Made by a program: the position numbers and the translations under genes | Notes under the pieces: generated by a model | What the model was told of the DNA's origin: nothing | Databases searched by the model: none | What the model saw: only the letters and a program-made list of their open reading frames with translations | Shown here: positions 6,290 to 8,306 of the stretch, piece after piece | Layout of the letters: each line of letters starts with the position of its first letter | Position numbering within the stretch: position 1 is the first letter of the stretch | Assembly (NCBI GenBank): GCA_028871775.1 | Contig: JAGWMH010000070.1 | Span: forward strand, 1-8,306 | From: Betaproteobacteria bacterium | GTDB taxonomy: Bacteria; Pseudomonadota; Gammaproteobacteria; Burkholderiales; Gallionellaceae | DNA length: 8,306 nt | Direction: 5' to 3'

Positions 6290-7258
6290 GTGTCATTTGA
6301 AGCCATCAAGCAGTTGCTTGCACCGGACATGTCCGCAGTGGACAGGGTTATCCGCGACCGTTTGCGTTCCGAAGTGGCGCTGGTCAGCCAGGTGAGCGAG
6401 TACATCATCAACAGCGGCGGCAAACGGCTGCGCCCGGCGCTGGTGGTGATGTCAGCCAAGGCGTTCGGTTACACCGGGGCAGATCACCACAACCTGGCCG
6501 CAGCGGTCGAATTCATCCACACTGCCACGCTGTTGCATGACGACGTGGTGGATGAATCCGAGATGCGCCGCGGGCGTGCCACGGCCAGCACCCTGTTCGG
6601 CAATGCGGCCAGTGTGCTGGTCGGAGATTTTTTGTATTCGCGCGCTTTCCAGATGATGGTGGAAGTGAACGATATGCGCGTAATGCAAGTTCTGGCGGAT
6701 GCCACCAATACCATCGCCGAGGGCGAGGTGCTCCAGTTGTTGAACTGCCATGATGCGAATGTGGATGCATCCAGTTATTTGCATATAATCCACTGCAAGA
6801 CGGCCAAGTTGTTTGAAGCGGCAATGCGCCTGGGTGCAATTCTGGCGCGAATGGGCGAGGCCGGTGAGCAGGCTGCGGCGAAATACGGCATGCATCTGGG
6901 AACCGCGTTCCAATTGGTGGATGACGTGCTGGACTATTCCGGTGACGAGCAGGTGACCGGCAAGAATCTGGGCGATGATTTGTCCGAGGGCAAGCCTACC
7001 TTGCCGCTGATTCATGCCATGCAGCATGGTGATGCAAGCCAGGTAGCCATAGTGCGCCAGGCTATAGAACAGGGCGACACCGCGTGTTTTGCCGATGTGC
7101 TGCAGGTAGTCAGGCAAACAGGCGCACTGGAATACACCCGGCAGCAGGCGCAGCGCGAGTCGGATGCGGCATGCGCGGCGCTGGCTGGTTTACCGGATAC
7201 GAATTACAAGCAATCCCTGTTACAATTGGCAGACTTTGCCGCAACGCGGCAATTCTAA
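6290..7258 (+). CDS. ispB: Octaprenyl-diphosphate synthase (polyprenyl synthetase)
   Basis: A 322-residue trans-long-chain prenyl diphosphate synthase that extends farnesyl diphosphate with isopentenyl diphosphate to make the ubiquinone side chain. GGKRLRPAL (43-51) binds the isopentenyl substrate. The first aspartate-rich motif is DDVVD (84-88) with the following RRG, and the second is DDVLD (211-215); both are intact. KTAKLFEAA (170-178) and GKNLGDDLSEGKPTLPL near residues 224-240 are further family landmarks. The length is that of IspB rather than the shorter IspA. The GTG start is supported by AGGAA 5 bases upstream and by the N-terminus MSFEAIKQLL, which matches the usual IspB start. Product chain length (C40) is inferred from family resemblance. 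A tRNA-Pro gene follows 51 bases later. Confidence 0.95.
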   Translation: MSFEAIKQLLAPDMSAVDRVIRDRLRSEVALVSQVSEYIINSGGKRLRPALVVMSAKAFGYTGADHHNLAAAVEFIHTATLLHDDVVDESEMRRGRATASTLFGNAASVLVGDFLYSRAFQMMVEVNDMRVMQVLADATNTIAEGEVLQLLNCHDANVDASSYLHIIHCKTAKLFEAAMRLGAILARMGEAGEQAAAKYGMHLGTAFQLVDDVLDYSGDEQVTGKNLGDDLSEGKPTLPLIHAMQHGDASQVAIVRQAIEQGDTACFADVLQVVRQTGALEYTRQQAQRESDAACAALAGLPDTNYKQSLLQLADFAATRQF

Positions 7259-7309
7259 AATCTCTGACTGGGTTTCGCATGTCCACGATTCAATCAGGGT
7301 TTTTTCATT

Positions 7310-7386
<77 letters not shown>

Positions 7387-7470
7387 ATCAACGTTGGTCT
7401 TCAATCATCCCCGTTTGATTTTTCAGAAGCCGTGTATCTATTGGCTTTGACCAGTCATGCGTTGGTATTT

Positions 7471-7480
7471 CCCGACCAAT
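7471..7480 (+). repeat. 10-base copy of the tRNA-Pro 3' end
   Basis: CCCGACCAAT here repeats 7379-7388, which spans the last acceptor bases, the CCA and two flanking bases of tRNA-Pro. The copies are 92 bases apart. This could be a remnant attachment site of an element that used the tRNA end, but 10 bases is short. The rest of the 284-base gap 7387-7670 holds no credible gene, only short hairpins and the cytochrome promoter. Confidence 0.4.
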
Positions 7481-7596
7481 AAAGGGGGCAACTAACGGCA
7501 GCGTTTCATATCCCCTATATGAGGTGTGGTTACTATGTCACTTGTCAACGCCTGACATGAGGTGAGCGTTGTTGACTTACCATCGGGAATGCGCAC

Positions 7597-7624
7597 TTGC
7601 AAACTAGGCGGAAGTGTTTAGAAT
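7597..7624 (+). promoter_or_regulatory. Predicted sigma70-type promoter of the cytochrome c gene
   Basis: TTGCAA (7597-7602) and TAGAAT (7619-7624) are 16 bases apart and each close to consensus. The predicted transcript starts near 7631, giving a leader of about 40 bases that ends in the ribosome-binding site GGAGAG (7662-7667). Confidence 0.6.
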
Positions 7625-7670
7625 GCCCGGCGGGTAATTAAACCCCAAACTTTTATTAAACGGAGAGAAC

Positions 7671-7991
7671 ATGAAATCTATTATCGTAAGCATGGTTGCA
7701 GCAGCAGGCCTGATGGTTGCGGGTTCCGCACTGGCGGTAGATATGCCGGCAGTAGGCAAAGCCAAGTGTGGCGCATGCCACGCTGTCGACAAAAAAGTCG
7801 TCGGCCCGGCATATAACGATGTTGCCGCGAAATACAAGGGCGACAAGGATGCAGTCAACAAAATAATTGCCAGCGCCACCAAGGGTGGTTCGTTTGGCTG
7901 GAAACTTGGAACCATGCCGCCAAAAGGTTTGGGCGCGACTGACGCTGAAATCAAGGAGATGGCAGCATTCATCGCTGGCTTGGCAAAATAA
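7671..7991 (+). CDS. Small periplasmic class I cytochrome c (c551/c552-like)
   Basis: A 106-residue monohaem electron carrier. An N-terminal signal peptide ends at SALA (cleavage after residue 22), giving a mature protein of about 84 residues, the size of the c551/c8 family. The haem site is CGACH (C33, C36, H37), followed by the usual VGP (44-46). M82 in GTMPPKG is the probable sixth ligand, and EIKEMAAFIAGL forms the expected C-terminal helix. Such proteins pass electrons between the quinol-oxidising complexes or outer-membrane donors and a terminal oxidase or reductase; the actual partners are not visible here. It has its own ribosome-binding site (GGAGAG, 3 bases before the ATG), promoter and terminator, so it is probably a monocistronic gene. 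Confidence 0.93.
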   Translation: MKSIIVSMVAAAGLMVAGSALAVDMPAVGKAKCGACHAVDKKVVGPAYNDVAAKYKGDKDAVNKIIASATKGGSFGWKLGTMPPKGLGATDAEIKEMAAFIAGLAK

Positions 7992-8009
7992 GCCGGAAGC
8001 AATTTTCAC

Positions 8010-8038
8010 AAAGCCGGCGCCAGCCGGCTTTGTTTTTT
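8010..8038 (+). terminator. Intrinsic terminator of the cytochrome c gene
   Basis: AAAGCCGGC (8010-8018) and GCCGGCTTT (8023-8031) form a perfect 9-bp stem with a 4-base loop, followed by G and six T (8033-8038). It begins 18 bases after the cytochrome stop. Confidence 0.93.
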
Positions 8039-8197
8039 GGTTCCCGGAATTTCTGGCCAGTCCTGCTTGAACACACTGAAGCTGCCGTGAAGTTGGCAAG
8101 GCCCTCTAATTAAATTGTTAGAATGCCCTGACAAGATGTGGGGGCATCATGCAAAATTTTCCGCCCAGAGGATTTGAAGAACTGGATGCCGGATCAT

Positions 8198-8247
8198 AAC
8201 CAGCGGCCCGGCTGGCATTGATTGCCAGGTTAGCAGAATGGCTGGTT
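8198..8247. other. Nested inverted repeats in a gene-free region
   Basis: AACCAGC (8198-8204) matches GCTGGTT (8241-8247) as an outer 7-bp stem. Inside it CTGGCA (8212-8217) and TGCCAG (8223-8228) form a 6-bp hairpin with a 5-base loop. The 268 bases from 8039 to 8306 hold no credible gene; the longest ATG-initiated reading I saw there is 16 codons from 8150. No T-run follows the structure, so it is not a plain terminator. Confidence 0.45.
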
Positions 8248-8280
8248 GTTCTATCAACCTAAAAAACCGCAATTCAAGCC

Positions 8281-8306
8281 ACAGAGATCACAGAGGACAC
8301 AGAGAT
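8281..8306. repeat. Nine-base-phased CACAGAG tandem repeat, cut by the window edge
   Basis: CACAGAG occurs three times in a row at 9-base intervals (CACAGAGAT, CACAGAGGA, CACAGAGAT), just after an A-rich stretch CCTAAAAAACCGC. The array reaches the last base of the window and may continue. I recall similar CACAGAG arrays as dispersed intergenic repeats in environmental bacteria, sometimes beside genes for GxxExxY proteins; that link is from memory. Confidence 0.7.

Noticed and set aside
7264..7305. Possible terminator between ispB and tRNA-Pro
   Set aside because: CTGACTG and CAATCAG pair with one mismatch across a 20-base loop before six T. The stem is too weak to call.
7604..8099. Two minus-strand frames of 132 and 147 residues across the cytochrome gene
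   Set aside because: Antisense to a clear cytochrome c with signal peptide, CXXCH motif, ribosome-binding site and terminator; no features of their own.
8281..8306. CRISPR array
   Set aside because: The units are 9 bases and contiguous, with no spacers, so this is a tandem repeat and not a CRISPR.

Overview
The window reads as an ordinary, mostly vertically inherited chromosomal segment of a moderately GC-rich proteobacterium. The IspB and CstA sequences, the class I cytochrome c and the repeat types suggest a betaproteobacterium, perhaps of the Nitrosomonadales/Gallionellaceae kind. That placement is an inference from remembered family resemblance and was not tested by a search.

Left part, minus strand. 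A membrane glycosyltransferase of the ArnT/PMT type (189-1838) follows, after a 9-base gap, a lipoprotein M48 zinc metalloprotease (1848-3284). The two probably form an envelope-related operon. The protease gene begins 23 bases from a 147-bp imperfect palindrome (3308-3454) with MITE-like ends. Next come ribosomal protein L31 (rpmE, 3589-3810), with a recognisable promoter and terminator, and the overlapping pair ybdD-cstA (3921-6169), a pyruvate/peptide transporter of the carbon-starvation family with its small partner protein.

Right part, plus strand. Divergent from cstA lie ispB (6290-7258; octaprenyl-diphosphate synthase, ubiquinone side chain), a tRNA-Pro with anticodon CGG and encoded CCA (7310-7386), and a small periplasmic cytochrome c (7671-7991) with its own promoter and a strong terminator. 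IspB supplies the quinone tail and the cytochrome is a periplasmic electron carrier, so both serve respiration, but they look like separate transcription units.

The accessory signals are all in the noncoding gaps: the MITE-like palindrome, a 10-base copy of the tRNA-Pro 3' end 92 bases downstream, a nested hairpin region at 8198-8247, and a 9-base-phased CACAGAG repeat running off the right edge. I see no defence system, CRISPR array, full insertion sequence or clearly new multi-gene system. The most interesting items are the palindromic element next to the protease gene and the structured, repeat-containing end of the window.
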